Origin: CBDCFT01 sp965216365
Lineage (GTDB): Bacteria; Pseudomonadota; Gammaproteobacteria; Arenicellales; CBDCFT01
Direction of reading: 5' to 3'
Assembly (NCBI GenBank): GCA_965216365.1
Contig: CBDCFT010000025.1
Span: forward strand, 1 to 64,000
Length of the DNA stretch: 64,000 nucleotides
In this document: positions 34,189 to 43,016 of the stretch, piece after piece
How positions within the stretch are numbered: position 1 is the first letter of the stretch
Layout of the letters: the number at the start of each line of letters is the position of its first letter
Made by a program: the position numbers and the translations under genes
Notes under the pieces: model-generated
What the model was told of the DNA's origin: nothing
The model's input: the letters and a program-made list of their open reading frames with translations, nothing else
The model's database searches: none

Positions 34189-35427
34189 TTACTCGATGAT
34201 GGTTAATCCATCTGGGAGTCCAGATTGAACGGAGGCATCTTGGTCTTTATACACAATGGAGTCAATCTGAAACAACATTCCAACATGGCGTGGCAAAAAA
34301 AACTGATGCTCATAGTTCACAGCCGTGCCTGCTTCAAATATCTTGTCGGCATTCTTTTCAGCTTGTAGATCGTAAACAAAATTACCGACCCAGTCGGGTG
34401 GAAAAGCAATGCCCATTTCATAACCACCGAGCCAACCACGTCGATCCCATAGCTCGTGGGTTTGGTAATAGTCCAGCATGGTTTGATTGAGTTCCTTCAC
34501 AGGTAGATTTGGCCGGATGGTTGCTTTGAGCAAGGCGGCCGCTTCTTTGACTCGGTTCGCAATATCCACAACATCGGGTTGCGGTTCACCCAGGCTGAAT
34601 GTGCGCGCAGCATTCATGTGATAACGCTTGTAAACGCCGCACACATCGACAAAAACGATTTCACCGGCCTGTATCTTGCGTGTCGATGCGAGCGCATGAC
34701 CACAGTTCGCTTTCTTGCCAGATAACACGGGCATGGTGATGCCCGGATTCTCTCCGCCTGCTGCCGCCATCGCTTGCACCATAGCGCCATAGACTTTTAG
34801 TTCCGTCACACCGGGTTGAATCGTGTCGCGTGCGGCTTTTAAGCCGATGTCAGTGATGGCTGCAGCGCGTTCCAGACATTCAATTTCAGCTTTCGACTTA
34901 ATCCAGCGTACGTCTCGAAGAACATCACTGCCATCAATGACCGTAACGCCTGCTTGTTCAAAATTTTTTTGAAAACGTTCGCTCACTGCACGATTGGGCC
35001 GGTGACTCCAATACTCAAGACCGACGTTACCGCTTAACCAGCCTTCGGATTTCAGTTCATCGACGACAAATTTCGATCCATCACGGTAGGATTCACGCGG
35101 AAAGAAACGGGTGTCAGTCGAGTTCGTATAGACTCTACCAAGAATCGCTTCGCGTTCGCTGTCGAATAAAATGTATTTATCGTAATCAACATGCACGGCG
35201 ATACCACCGGTGGCAGGCCATTCTTTAGGGCTGTCCGACTGATACCATTCGCATTGATAGCCGCTGATGTAGTACATGCTGGAAGGCGCGGTAAGATATA
35301 AACAATCGATATTTGCATTGCTCATGTACTCACGTACTCGTTGCAGCCGGTTTGCAAACTCTTCAGAAGAAAAAGGCACTTCCTTTTCCGGCTGGCATTC
35401 AAAGTAAACTTCGTCGCGGTAAGTCAT
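34189..35427 (-). CDS. M24-fold hydrolase, creatinase/ectoine hydrolase-like, metal ligands lost
   Basis: A 412-aa two-domain pita-bread protein. Normal M24 aminopeptidases bind two metals through Asp, Asp, His, Glu, Glu. Here the aligned positions read Asp (FVDVCG), Asn (YHMNAART), Tyr (GGYEMGI), a possible Glu (NYEHQ) and Asp (QIDSIVY), so the site is degraded as in creatinase. A His in NCGHALASTRKI matches the creatinase catalytic-His region. PPDW also recalls ectoine hydrolase DoeA. Creatinase would yield sarcosine, feeding the dimethylglycine/sarcosine pathway here; that link is inferred. It heads the operon with RidA and the crotonase. Confidence 0.8.
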   Translation of the reverse strand: MTYRDEVYFECQPEKEVPFSSEEFANRLQRVREYMSNANIDCLYLTAPSSMYYISGYQCEWYQSDSPKEWPATGGIAVHVDYDKYILFDSEREAILGRVYTNSTDTRFFPRESYRDGSKFVVDELKSEGWLSGNVGLEYWSHRPNRAVSERFQKNFEQAGVTVIDGSDVLRDVRWIKSKAEIECLERAAAITDIGLKAARDTIQPGVTELKVYGAMVQAMAAAGGENPGITMPVLSGKKANCGHALASTRKIQAGEIVFVDVCGVYKRYHMNAARTFSLGEPQPDVVDIANRVKEAAALLKATIRPNLPVKELNQTMLDYYQTHELWDRRGWLGGYEMGIAFPPDWVGNFVYDLQAEKNADKIFEAGTAVNYEHQFFLPRHVGMLFQIDSIVYKDQDASVQSGLPDGLTIIE

Positions 35428-35521
35428 TCGGATATTTTTATGTTGATAACTTGTTTATTCTGAATAAAACCGCACAATAGTAAAAGTGATTTGTTTCTAC
35501 ACCAAGCTTCCTTATTGATCG

Positions 35522-36343
35522 ATGTTAGTCGATTTACATACACATACGAAATGCTCGGACGGCAGTTTAGCCCCGGCGGAATTGCTTGACAGAGCGGTTA
35601 TTGCAGGGGTGCAAATGTTGTCGATTACCGATCACGATACGACTGATGCGTATTACGATGATGTTGTTAAATTGCATACCAGAATTCACATCATTCCAGG
35701 AGTCGAATTTTCCGCCCAGTGGCGTGAACGCAGTGTTCACGTATTGGGGTTGAATATCACATTGGATAATTGCGATATTTGTTCGGGTATTAGCAGGCAA
35801 CATATAGCGCGCATAGAACGCAGTAGACATATCGCGGAGCGTTTGCTAAAGGCGGGATTTGAAGACACACTAAACAGTGCGCGGAAGATCGCAGGACATG
35901 ACCAGGTCACCCGAACGCATTTCGCCCATGCGTTGGTCCAAATGGGTGTGGTGAATGATCTCATGCAGGCATTTAAGAAATATCTTGGTGCGGGCAAAAT
36001 GGGCGATGTGAAAACGGATTGGGCGCCGTTGCATGAGATTGTTGAATGGATTCGAAGCGCGAACGGTGTTGCGGTTATTGCGCATCCAGCGAAATACAAA
36101 CTGACCAAAACCAAATTGAAGTCCTTAGTAAGTGATTTCAAGTTATCCGGTGGACAGGGGTTGGAAGTTGTTTCCGGCAAACAAACCCCAGACATTACCC
36201 AACACCTGGCAAAACTCTGTGAGCAATATAAAATGCTGGCATCGGTGGGATCGGATTTTCATCAACCGGGTCAGTCGTGGGCGGAATTAGGGAATATCCC
36301 CACATTACCAAAAACCTGCAAGCCTGTTTGGGATAACTGGTAA
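35522..36343 (+). CDS. PHP-domain phosphoesterase (RNase AM/YciV-like)
   Basis: A 273-aa PHP-family metallophosphoesterase. Metal-binding motifs are visible: DLHTHTKCSDGS (residues 4-15), SITDHDTTDAY (about 37), VEFSAQWRERSVHVLGL (about 61), VAVIAHPAKYKL (about 180) and SVGSDFHQPG near residue 243. In E. coli the homologue RNase AM (YciV) matures the 5' ends of rRNA and degrades short oligonucleotides or nucleoside bisphosphates. The gene is divergent from the M24 operon and 9 nt upstream of arfB. Confidence 0.88.
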   Translation: MLVDLHTHTKCSDGSLAPAELLDRAVIAGVQMLSITDHDTTDAYYDDVVKLHTRIHIIPGVEFSAQWRERSVHVLGLNITLDNCDICSGISRQHIARIERSRHIAERLLKAGFEDTLNSARKIAGHDQVTRTHFAHALVQMGVVNDLMQAFKKYLGAGKMGDVKTDWAPLHEIVEWIRSANGVAVIAHPAKYKLTKTKLKSLVSDFKLSGGQGLEVVSGKQTPDITQHLAKLCEQYKMLASVGSDFHQPGQSWAELGNIPTLPKTCKPVWDNW

Positions 36344-36352
36344 TTCGTTCTT

Positions 36353-36775
36353 ATGCTGCAGATTTCAACCAACGTCAGTATTGTGGACAACGAGATAGAG
36401 ATTAGCGCGATACGGGCGCAGGGTGCAGGCGGACAAAATGTCAACAAGGTTGCAACGGCGATTCACTTGCGGTTCGATATTCGCGCGTCGTCGTTGCCCG
36501 ATTTTTACAAACGGCGATTGTTAAAGCTGGAGGATCGTCGCATAAATAATGATGGTGTCATCGTTATCAAGGCGCAACGCTCACGCAGTCAGGACAAAAA
36601 CCGCGAAGATGCGTTATCACGCCTGCGAGATTTGATTCGCAGCGTCGCCGTCAGGCGCAAGAAGCGCATTGCAACTAAACCTAGCCGCAAAGCTAAAGAA
36701 AGACGTTTAGAAAACAAGAAACGTCAGGGTAAGCTAAAGGTATCGCGTCAGCGAGTCAGTGTGAGTGAGCACTGA
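36353..36775 (+). CDS. arfB: Alternative ribosome-rescue factor ArfB (peptidyl-tRNA hydrolase domain)
   Basis: A 140-aa protein with the GGQ catalytic motif of release factors in IRAQGAGGQNVNKVATAIHLRFDI (residues 22-45). A long basic C-terminal tail (about residues 98-140, rich in Lys and Arg) is the part that enters the empty mRNA channel of a stalled ribosome. ArfB hydrolyses the peptidyl-tRNA so the ribosome can be recycled. Size and motif order match E. coli ArfB/YaeJ (140 aa). Confidence 0.93.
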   Translation: MLQISTNVSIVDNEIEISAIRAQGAGGQNVNKVATAIHLRFDIRASSLPDFYKRRLLKLEDRRINNDGVIVIKAQRSRSQDKNREDALSRLRDLIRSVAVRRKKRIATKPSRKAKERRLENKKRQGKLKVSRQRVSVSEH

Positions 36776-36787
36776 TCCGATATTATC

Positions 36788-36856
36788 GTAGGAGCCAGCT
36801 TGCTGGCGAAACACGCTTTCTTCCTAATTTGCATTCGCGACCGAGGTCGCTCCTAC
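36788..36856. repeat. REP/BIME-type inverted repeat pair
   Basis: gtaggagccagcttgctgg begins at 36788 and the opposite-facing cgaccgaggtcgctcctac ends at 36856. Each half is itself a hairpin (CCAGCTTGCTGG; CGACCGAGGTCG), forming a head-to-tail pair like the Pseudomonas GTAGGAGCGAGC REP sequences. It lies between convergent arfB and the DUF2797 gene, where it may act as a terminator or mRNA stabiliser. Confidence 0.8.
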
Positions 36857-36893
36857 ACAAAAACAGATTTACCACGGATTGCGATAACGCGCG

Positions 36894-37721
36894 TCAGGCC
36901 CTTACCTCCACGTGATACGATGTGAACTTGCGTATGTTGAGCACGCCGGTATCGAGAATAAGATATTGTCCTTTTATGCCATTTAAGGTTCCTTCGACTA
37001 ACGGTTCTTTGTCGAAATTATGAGTTTTGATCTTTTCGGGAAATTCCAAGACAGGATAGTCGAACTCGTAGTTTTCACCGTCATCAATCAATCGCACACT
37101 GTCTTTTCCAAATTCACTATGCAGTGCGTCGATGTTGCTGATAACTTCTTCTCGCAGTTCATTCCATTTCTCCGACAGATCTACATGGTTCGCATTTCCT
37201 TTCAACATGGCGCGCCAATCTGTTTTGTCGCGTACGTGTTTTTTTAATACCATTTCCATGAGTCCGGACATACGTCGAGTAGTAACTCGAGCGATGGGTA
37301 ATGCCTGCATGGCCCCCTGATCCATCCAACGCGTCGGAATTTGATTGCCGCGTGTGATGCCGACTTTGATGCCAGATGAATTAGCAAGATAAACAAAATG
37401 CTCCTGCATGCAATACTTATCCGCCCATTCGGGTTCGCGGCAAGTGCCTTCGTGATAGTGGCATTTCTCAGGACTTATGATGCAGCTGTCGCACTGAGCC
37501 AGTTTCTTTAAACACGGAAAGCAGTAACCCTGGTTAAAGCTTTTCTTGGTTTCTCTCCCACAGTGGGTGCAGGTTATCTTGCCTAGGAACGTTAATTGTA
37601 TTGGTTGTCCCAACAGGTCATTGGCTAACACCTGTTCGTCCCCTACACGCAGGTGATATTCCACCGGCATGCGATGCGTCGTGCGCATTTTTTCCAACGG
37701 TCCTTTGGTGAGTGATTTCAA
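36894..37721 (-). CDS. DUF2797-family zinc-ribbon protein
   Basis: A 275-aa protein of the DUF2797 family. It contains a run of paired cysteines in the N-terminal half: ITCTHCGRETKKSF, GYCFPCLKKLAQCDSCI, EKCHYHEGTCREP and DKYCMQEHF, likely binding two zinc ions. A GIY-like block VYLANSSGIKVGITRGNQIPTRWMDQGA (about residues 131-158) resembles the GIY-YIG nuclease fold seen in distant relatives, but this is uncertain. Function unknown. An alternative start at the second Met (residue 12) is possible. Confidence 0.8.
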   Translation of the reverse strand: MKSLTKGPLEKMRTTHRMPVEYHLRVGDEQVLANDLLGQPIQLTFLGKITCTHCGRETKKSFNQGYCFPCLKKLAQCDSCIISPEKCHYHEGTCREPEWADKYCMQEHFVYLANSSGIKVGITRGNQIPTRWMDQGAMQALPIARVTTRRMSGLMEMVLKKHVRDKTDWRAMLKGNANHVDLSEKWNELREEVISNIDALHSEFGKDSVRLIDDGENYEFDYPVLEFPEKIKTHNFDKEPLVEGTLNGIKGQYLILDTGVLNIRKFTSYHVEVRA

Positions 37722-37860
37722 TGATAAATTTTTGGCTCAATAATTAAGTAAAAGGCGAGTATACAATGCATCGGAAACATTTTTATTTTATACATGCCTG
37801 TTGTAGTAAACTTTAATGTGTTAACGAAGTAAAAATAGAAAATAAGCCGAGGGGATCATT

Positions 37861-38865
37861 GTGAAAGCCATCGAATACAGTGAACACGGTATACCGCATG
37901 AGGTGTGCCGCTGTGTGGACATACAAGAACCCGAATCTCCGGACCCGGGTGAGCTGCGTTTGTTGGTCTTGGCCAGCGCAATCAATCCGGCAGACCTATT
38001 AACTATCGAAGGCCGTTATCCCGGGCCTGAGAGTCTACCAGCGCGGCAAGGCATCGAAGGCGTGGGTTTGGTCGAGCAGTTAGGCCAAGGTGTACAAGGA
38101 TTCGAAATCGGCGATCATGTGCTGATCTTGTCGCGTGAAAACTGGGTGGAGAAGGTGTTAGTGCGAGCGGATAACGTCATGAAAATTCCCAAACAACTGG
38201 ATATTTATCAGGCCGCGACAATGAAAGCGAATCCACCGTCCGCCATGCTTATGTTGGATGACTACGTTAAATTTCATCTTGGCGATTGGGTGATTCAGAA
38301 CGCGGCAAATTCAGCATTGGGTCAACACGTTATTCGTCTTGCGAACGTACGTGGAATTAGAACGATTAACATCGTGCGCAACGGTTCTTGGGTTGCTCCG
38401 TTAAAAGCGCTGGGTGCGGATATCGTGATGGTGGACAACAACACCTTGCCAAAACAGGTACGCGCTGAGTTGGGTGGTGATTCCATTCCACTGGCGCTGG
38501 ACGCAATCGGTGGAAACGCTACGACGCGTTTGGCGGATTGCCTGTCGGACAATGGCGTGATCGTGAATTACGGCTTTCTAAGCGGCGAGCCATGCGTGAT
38601 TTCACCCCATCACACCATTGTGCGGGGAATCGAATTAAAAGGCTTTTGGCTGGTGAAAAACTTGTTTCAACAACCACGCCGGCAAATCGAGTATGTCTAC
38701 GATGAAGTTGGTCAGATGATTGTTAACGGCACCTTGAAGACGGCTGTTGAGAAAATATACCGGTTAGATCAAGTCACCGATGCGCTGACTCATGCGGAAA
38801 AAGAAAGGCGCAAAGGCAAGATTTTGTTTGCGCCAAATCTGGATAGAATACCTTCGACGGGTTGA
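37861..38865 (+). CDS. MDR-family NADPH-dependent reductase (trans-2-enoyl-CoA reductase/quinone oxidoreductase-like)
   Basis: A 334-aa zinc-independent medium-chain dehydrogenase/reductase. The N-terminal GroES-like domain contains VLASAINPADLLTIEGRYP and GIEGVGLVEQLGQGV. The nucleotide-binding domain shows WVIQNAANSALGQHVIRLANVRGI (about residue 142-165). This pattern, with Asn-Pro-Ala-Asp, matches the mitochondrial enoyl reductase (MECR/Etr1)-like branch. The family reduces 2-enoyl thioesters with NADPH, and AcuI acrylyl-CoA reductases are relatives, though no direct link with the DMSP-lyase-like gene is shown. GTG start with gagggg upstream. Confidence 0.85.
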   Translation: MKAIEYSEHGIPHEVCRCVDIQEPESPDPGELRLLVLASAINPADLLTIEGRYPGPESLPARQGIEGVGLVEQLGQGVQGFEIGDHVLILSRENWVEKVLVRADNVMKIPKQLDIYQAATMKANPPSAMLMLDDYVKFHLGDWVIQNAANSALGQHVIRLANVRGIRTINIVRNGSWVAPLKALGADIVMVDNNTLPKQVRAELGGDSIPLALDAIGGNATTRLADCLSDNGVIVNYGFLSGEPCVISPHHTIVRGIELKGFWLVKNLFQQPRRQIEYVYDEVGQMIVNGTLKTAVEKIYRLDQVTDALTHAEKERRKGKILFAPNLDRIPSTG

Positions 38866-38878
38866 TGAGCTAGGGGTG

Positions 38879-39895
38879 TTATCCCATCCAATGCAACGGC
38901 TCCTCATCCATATTGGCCGCTTGTTCGCGTAAGTCCAAAATATGCTGTTCCCAACATTGTTGAGTGTTGAACCACGGGAAAGCACGGGGGAACGCAGGGT
39001 CATCCCAACGCCGGGCCAACCATGCGTGGTAGTAAATCATGCGCAGAGTGCGTAGCGCTTCAATCAAATGCAGCTCGCGCGCGTTGAAGTCACAAAACTC
39101 TGTGTAGCCTTCGAGCAAGATGTTGAGACTTTGGATTTGATCAGCCCGGTCACCGCATATAAACATCCACAAATCCTGCGCAGCGGGACCTGTGCGTGCG
39201 TCGTCCAGATCCACAATGTGCGGCCCGTCGTCCGTCCACAGAATATTGCTCGGATGACAATCGCCATGCAGTCTTAACGTTTCAACATCGCCCGCCCGCT
39301 CATAACACCAACGAATGCGTTGCAACAAATCTTCGGCGAGTGAGCGATATGCAGTCTCCAATTCATTCGGCATGAATCCATTGTTCAAAACATATTGGTA
39401 CGATGTTTCGCCAAATGACTCGATGGTCAGTACTGGCCGGTGAATAAAGGGCTTGCTTTTTCCGACTACATGGATGCGGCCAAGAAATCGTCCGAGTTGT
39501 TCCAGGTGATTGGCGTTGTCCAGCTCTGGTGGTCGGCCACCGCGCCGTTCGAATAACGCAAAGCGAAAATGACGATGTTGATGCAGCGAATCACCTGTGG
39601 AATTTTTTAATGGCGAAATAACGGGTATTTCGGCATCAGTGAGTTCCAAGGCAAAGTCGTGTTCCTCTTGTATCGCTTCGTCTGACCACCGATTGGGGCG
39701 GTAAAATTTGGCAATGATCGGACTGGTGTCTTCCAGACCCACTTGATAGACGCGATTCTCGTAACTATTCAATGCCAATAGCCGTCCATCACAAACGTAG
39801 CCTTGCGTCTCCACCGCATCCATAATCTCCTCCGGCCCCAAAGCTTGATAGGCGAGAGTGGCTTCGGTCGTCCTCGATGTGCTGTTAGTATTCAC
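38879..39895 (-). CDS. srkA: Stress response kinase A (YihE/RdoA)
   Basis: A 338-aa aminoglycoside-phosphotransferase-fold protein kinase. It matches SrkA along its length: LNSYENRVYQVGLED, VAKFYRP-type IIAKFYRPNRWSDEAIQEEHDFAL, FIHRP, then the catalytic LRLHGDCHPSNILWTDDGPHIVDLDDARTGPAAQDLWMF and YYHAWLARRWDDPAFPRAFPW. In E. coli it counters MazF/Cpx-linked programmed death. The start is uncertain: GTG 39895 gives a family-like length; an ATG at 39925 would add ten hydrophobic residues. Confidence 0.92.
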   Translation of the reverse strand: MNTNSTSRTTEATLAYQALGPEEIMDAVETQGYVCDGRLLALNSYENRVYQVGLEDTSPIIAKFYRPNRWSDEAIQEEHDFALELTDAEIPVISPLKNSTGDSLHQHRHFRFALFERRGGRPPELDNANHLEQLGRFLGRIHVVGKSKPFIHRPVLTIESFGETSYQYVLNNGFMPNELETAYRSLAEDLLQRIRWCYERAGDVETLRLHGDCHPSNILWTDDGPHIVDLDDARTGPAAQDLWMFICGDRADQIQSLNILLEGYTEFCDFNARELHLIEALRTLRMIYYHAWLARRWDDPAFPRAFPWFNTQQCWEQHILDLREQAANMDEEPLHWMG

Positions 39896-39977
39896 GTTTA
39901 GCAATAGTACGCACATCCACAGCACTTTGTTATGAATATTTTATTGTCTGTTTGGTTTGCATAAAAAGAAACAGTTA

Positions 39978-40571
39978 ATGTCTTTACATCATTGTCGTTA
40001 CATCATTTTTGATCTGGACGGCACGCTCACTATACCGGTGCACGATTTTGAGTCTATACGTAAAGATCTTGGTCTGAAGCCGGGGGAAATGATTCTGGAG
40101 GCAATGGAGCAAATGCCACCAGAGGAGGCCGCAGTCATCGCCACCCAACTGGAATCAATCGAGCAGCGCCTTGCAGAAAATGCAACCCCTCAACCCAAAG
40201 TGTACGAGGTGCTCGAACACGTGACCTCCGCGGGCATCAAGGTCGGTATCCTGACTCGAAATGGCGAATCCATTGCGCGCACGACCTTGGATGCATGTGG
40301 TCTGCGCGAGTTTTTTCATGACAGCGCGATTGTTGGCCGAGAGAGTTGTCCGCCGAAACCTGATCCTGCCGGTGTGTATCATTTGCTTGATCTGTGGAGT
40401 GCGTCGGCAGATGAAACGGCAATTGTCGGTGATTTTTTGTTCGATTTACAAAGTGGCAAGAATGCAGGCATCACCACGGTGCATTTCGATACGACCGGCG
40501 AATATCAATGGCCGGAACTCACGGATGTTTTTGTCGATACCTTGCATGATTTGATTGACTTCGTCACTTGA
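39978..40571 (+). CDS. HAD-superfamily hydrolase (phosphoglycolate phosphatase-like)
   Basis: A 197-aa HAD phosphatase. Motif I is FDLDGTLTIP (catalytic Asp about 13 and 15), motif II VGILTRNGES (about 90), motif III Lys in CPPKPDPAGV (about 130), motif IV VGDFLFDLQSGKNAG (about 157). The cap is small (subclass IA). The family dephosphorylates small metabolites; a specific substrate cannot be assigned. ATG 39978 is used since a TTG seven codons upstream would add MHKKKQL, absent from relatives. It is divergent from srkA. Confidence 0.85.
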   Translation: MSLHHCRYIIFDLDGTLTIPVHDFESIRKDLGLKPGEMILEAMEQMPPEEAAVIATQLESIEQRLAENATPQPKVYEVLEHVTSAGIKVGILTRNGESIARTTLDACGLREFFHDSAIVGRESCPPKPDPAGVYHLLDLWSASADETAIVGDFLFDLQSGKNAGITTVHFDTTGEYQWPELTDVFVDTLHDLIDFVT

Positions 40572-40597
40572 TCGAGTTGGTAAAAGTAAGTCCTTAG

Positions 40598-41818
40598 TTG
40601 GAATCGCTCACAATAAAACAAGCGCGACGATTGGCCTTGTTGCGCGCCGGGTTGCTGAAACCGGACTGGACGAGGTTGCCGTCACGCGCTGCGGGCAAGG
40701 GTAAACGCGCACGTGAGCGTTGCCATAAAGTCATTGATCGATTCGGTTATCTGCAACTCGACACGGTGTCTGTAGCCGGCGCACGAACCCATTGCATAGT
40801 GCTTACTTCCAGGCTGGATGGTTTTGATGCGACTCTTGGAGAGCAACTATTAAATGACGATAAAGCGTTGTTCGAGTATTGGGGCCACGAAGCGTGTTGG
40901 ATGCCAATGTCCTTATACCCGTATTTCGCGTTTCGCCGGCGCGATTACCGAGTGCACCCCTGGTGGGGCGATATTCTTGGCGAGCATCGAAAGTTAGCCG
41001 ATGATTTGCTCCGTCGTATAGACAGGGAAGGGCCACTGCGTTCAATGGATCTCGATGGTGCGAGTGGTCAGGGTTGGTGGGATATCAAACTTGCGAAGCG
41101 TGTCGCTGAAGCATTGTGGTCGGCGGGCGATCTTGCCATTCGCAAACGCAAAAACTTTCATCGATATTTTGATTTGACTGAGCGCGTGATTCCCCGGCAG
41201 GAGTGTGTAGAAACAGTGAGTGATGAAGACGCAATTGACGCACTATTGTTAAAAGCCTTGGAAGGACACGGTTGGGCGACCATAGGAACACTTGCCGCTA
41301 CATGGCGCTTGGTGAACATGAAAGAGGCGATTCAGGCATCGTTAGACCGACTGGTTGCCTCTCAGCAAATCATGGCGTGCCTGTTGGAAACAAAACAACG
41401 CAACATTCCTGGTTGGATCCGACCGGTTGATCTTGAACTAACTGCGCAATTGGACAACGTGCGCCCGCGTAAGGACAAAGGTGTACTGTTGTCGCCGTTC
41501 GATCCGGTTTTATGGGATAGAAATCGCGTTAAATTGTTGTTTGACTTCGACCAGAAAATTGAAATATACAAGCCTGCCGAACAACGCAAATTCGGATACT
41601 ACTGTTTGCCGGTGTTGGCAGGAGAAAACCTCATTGCCAGGGTCGATTTGAAAGCGGATCGAAAAGCCGGTGCTCTGAAAGTATTATCGCTCCACTACGA
41701 AAAGACCGACAAATCTCCGCACGAGGGTTCAGCCGTACAGCACGCCATCAATCGTTACTCTGAATCGGTCGGTCTTACGTTAGATGGAGTAGAATCGCTT
41801 AGTCGCACAAACTGTTAG
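40598..41818 (+). CDS. Winged-helix DNA glycosylase family protein (YcaQ/AlkZ-like)
   Basis: A 406-aa protein of the HTH_42/YcaQ-AlkZ family, which unhooks interstrand crosslinks or removes bulky alkylpurines. The family's Q-x-D catalytic motif appears in FGYLQLDTVSVAGARTH (about residues 49-65). Further landmarks: YWGHEACWMPMSLYPYFAFRRR, a winged-helix in WATIGTLAATWRLVNMKEAIQASLDRLV, and LLSPFDPVLWDRNRVKLLFDFDQKIEIY near residue 300. The start is a TTG at 40598 with weak ribosome-binding site. Confidence 0.87.
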   Translation: MESLTIKQARRLALLRAGLLKPDWTRLPSRAAGKGKRARERCHKVIDRFGYLQLDTVSVAGARTHCIVLTSRLDGFDATLGEQLLNDDKALFEYWGHEACWMPMSLYPYFAFRRRDYRVHPWWGDILGEHRKLADDLLRRIDREGPLRSMDLDGASGQGWWDIKLAKRVAEALWSAGDLAIRKRKNFHRYFDLTERVIPRQECVETVSDEDAIDALLLKALEGHGWATIGTLAATWRLVNMKEAIQASLDRLVASQQIMACLLETKQRNIPGWIRPVDLELTAQLDNVRPRKDKGVLLSPFDPVLWDRNRVKLLFDFDQKIEIYKPAEQRKFGYYCLPVLAGENLIARVDLKADRKAGALKVLSLHYEKTDKSPHEGSAVQHAINRYSESVGLTLDGVESLSRTNC

Positions 41819-41841
41819 CTTTAAGCAGATTCTAACTAATG

Positions 41842-41961
41842 TGTCATTTCGAACAACGAGAGAAATCTTTTTTAAAATTAATTAATGGGTTTAGACAGTT
41901 ATAAGATTTCTCCCGGAGTTTATCCTGAGCTCGCTCGCGGGCGTGAGGAATCGAAATGACA
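41842..41961. repeat. Palindromic MITE-like repeat with TGTCATTTCGA ends
   Basis: A 120-bp element bounded by TGTCATTTCGA (41842-41852) and its exact complement TCGAAATGACA (41951-41961). Inner parts (AGAAATC and GATTTCT) also pair, so it could form a long hairpin. Half-copies occur at 5363 and 50499 and a relative with TGTCATTCTGA ends at 61660. No open reading frame is inside, so it is a non-autonomous dispersed repeat. It lies upstream of the secreted cupin gene. Confidence 0.75.
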
Positions 41962-41987
41962 GAGGCGAATTGATCAAAGTTTCCCTA

Positions 41988-42488
41988 ATGTATAAGTTCA
42001 TATCATGTATGTTTAGTCAAACTTCGAAAATTCCATACAAAAGAAAAACAATAATAACTGGCGTGGCCGCAGCGTTGATTGTCAACTTGTTAATGGGAAA
42101 AGCAATTGCACAATCGACATCGCCTGGTCCTATTCATCCCAACGAGTTCGAATGGTTTAGTCCGCCAGGAATTTCTACTTTACAGGGCGCATGGATTTTG
42201 GGGGCCGATCAGACACCCGGGACGTATGTGTTACGAGTAAAGTTAAAAGCGGGTGGCCGCATTCCACCCCATACTCATCCGGACGAACGTATCAGCACAG
42301 TGTTGTCGGGCGTCATTTATGTCGGTTTTGGTGAAACTTTTGATGAATCAAATGTGGTAGCGATACGCACTGGCGCTGTGTACGTCGCGCCGGCGAATGT
42401 TCCACACTATGTCTGGGCTAAAGACGGTGATGCGGAGTACCAGGAAAACGGTGTAGGCCCTACAACGACAACTTTCATTGGTCAGTAG
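41988..42488 (+). CDS. Exported cupin-domain protein
   Basis: A 166-aa protein with an N-terminal signal region (KTIITGVAAALIVNLLMGKAIAQ, cleavage probably after AIA-Q near residue 41) and a C-terminal cupin. Metal-site motif: GRIPPHTHPDERISTVLSG (His pair and Glu), then PANVPHYVW with the distal His. It probably sits in the periplasm. Function is unknown. ATG 41988 is chosen; an in-frame GTG upstream would be within the palindromic repeat. Confidence 0.78.
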   Translation: MYKFISCMFSQTSKIPYKRKTIITGVAAALIVNLLMGKAIAQSTSPGPIHPNEFEWFSPPGISTLQGAWILGADQTPGTYVLRVKLKAGGRIPPHTHPDERISTVLSGVIYVGFGETFDESNVVAIRTGAVYVAPANVPHYVWAKDGDAEYQENGVGPTTTTFIGQ

Positions 42489-42659
42489 CTGCGTAGATAC
42501 AAGGATGCAGCGAGCTTGCGAACCGCATCTTACCAACACTTGATTCGGCATGGCGCCGAAGTATTTCGCGCCATTTCGCACAACTAATTATTACCTTATC
42601 CCGGATACTTTAATTGTACAGAGGATTCCGTAGCGCGGGAGTATTGTTCAAGAATAGTC

Positions 42660-42702
42660 TTGACTTTTAGTAAGTCACAGCTTACAGTAAGTGATGGCTT
42701 AC
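42660..42702 (+). promoter_or_regulatory. arsR promoter with two tandem operators
   Basis: TTGACT (42660-42665), 17-bp spacer, then TACAGT (42683-42688) form a promoter-like pair. Two 16-bp imperfect palindromes of the form GTAAGT-N6-CTTAC lie at 42670-42685 and 42687-42702, spaced 17 bp centre to centre, between the -35 and the start codon. The predicted transcription start coincides with ATG 42694 (leaderless). Such 5-2-5-type inverted repeats fit an ArsR dimer binding site. Confidence 0.65.
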
Positions 42703-43005
42703 GCAGAAGTGTTAACCGCTCTAGCCGACCCGACTCGCAGAAGCATCCTTGAAGCGCTACGTGAAAAACCCTTGAGTGTCGTGGAGCTTGCGGTGGACCA
42801 GCCGGTGAGCCGACCGGCCGTTTCGCAGCATCTTAAAGCGCTTGAATTGGCAAATTTGGTGGCTGTGGAACCGCGAGGAAACAGACGTTTGTACTCCATC
42901 AAACGCGAGGGGTTAGATGAACTTCGGTTGTATCTCGAGTGGTTCTGGTCAGACGTATTGTCAGCGTACAGCGCCGAAGTGCATCGACAAAACAACAAAC
43001 ACTAA
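42694..43005 (+). CDS. ArsR/SmtB-family transcriptional regulator
   Basis: A 103-aa winged-helix repressor: LTALADPTRRSILEALREKPLSVVELAVDQPVSRPAVSQHLKALELANLVAVEPRGNRRLYSI contains the DNA-binding helix (RPAVSQHLKAL) and wing. There is no CxC metal-binding motif in the DNA-binding helix, so it is not a classical arsenic or zinc sensor. A GTG three bases earlier (42691) is an alternative start. It heads an operon with SRPBCC and DoxX-like genes, a common trio. Confidence 0.88.
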   Translation: MAYAEVLTALADPTRRSILEALREKPLSVVELAVDQPVSRPAVSQHLKALELANLVAVEPRGNRRLYSIKREGLDELRLYLEWFWSDVLSAYSAEVHRQNNKH

Positions 43006-43016
43006 GGAGATTTGGC

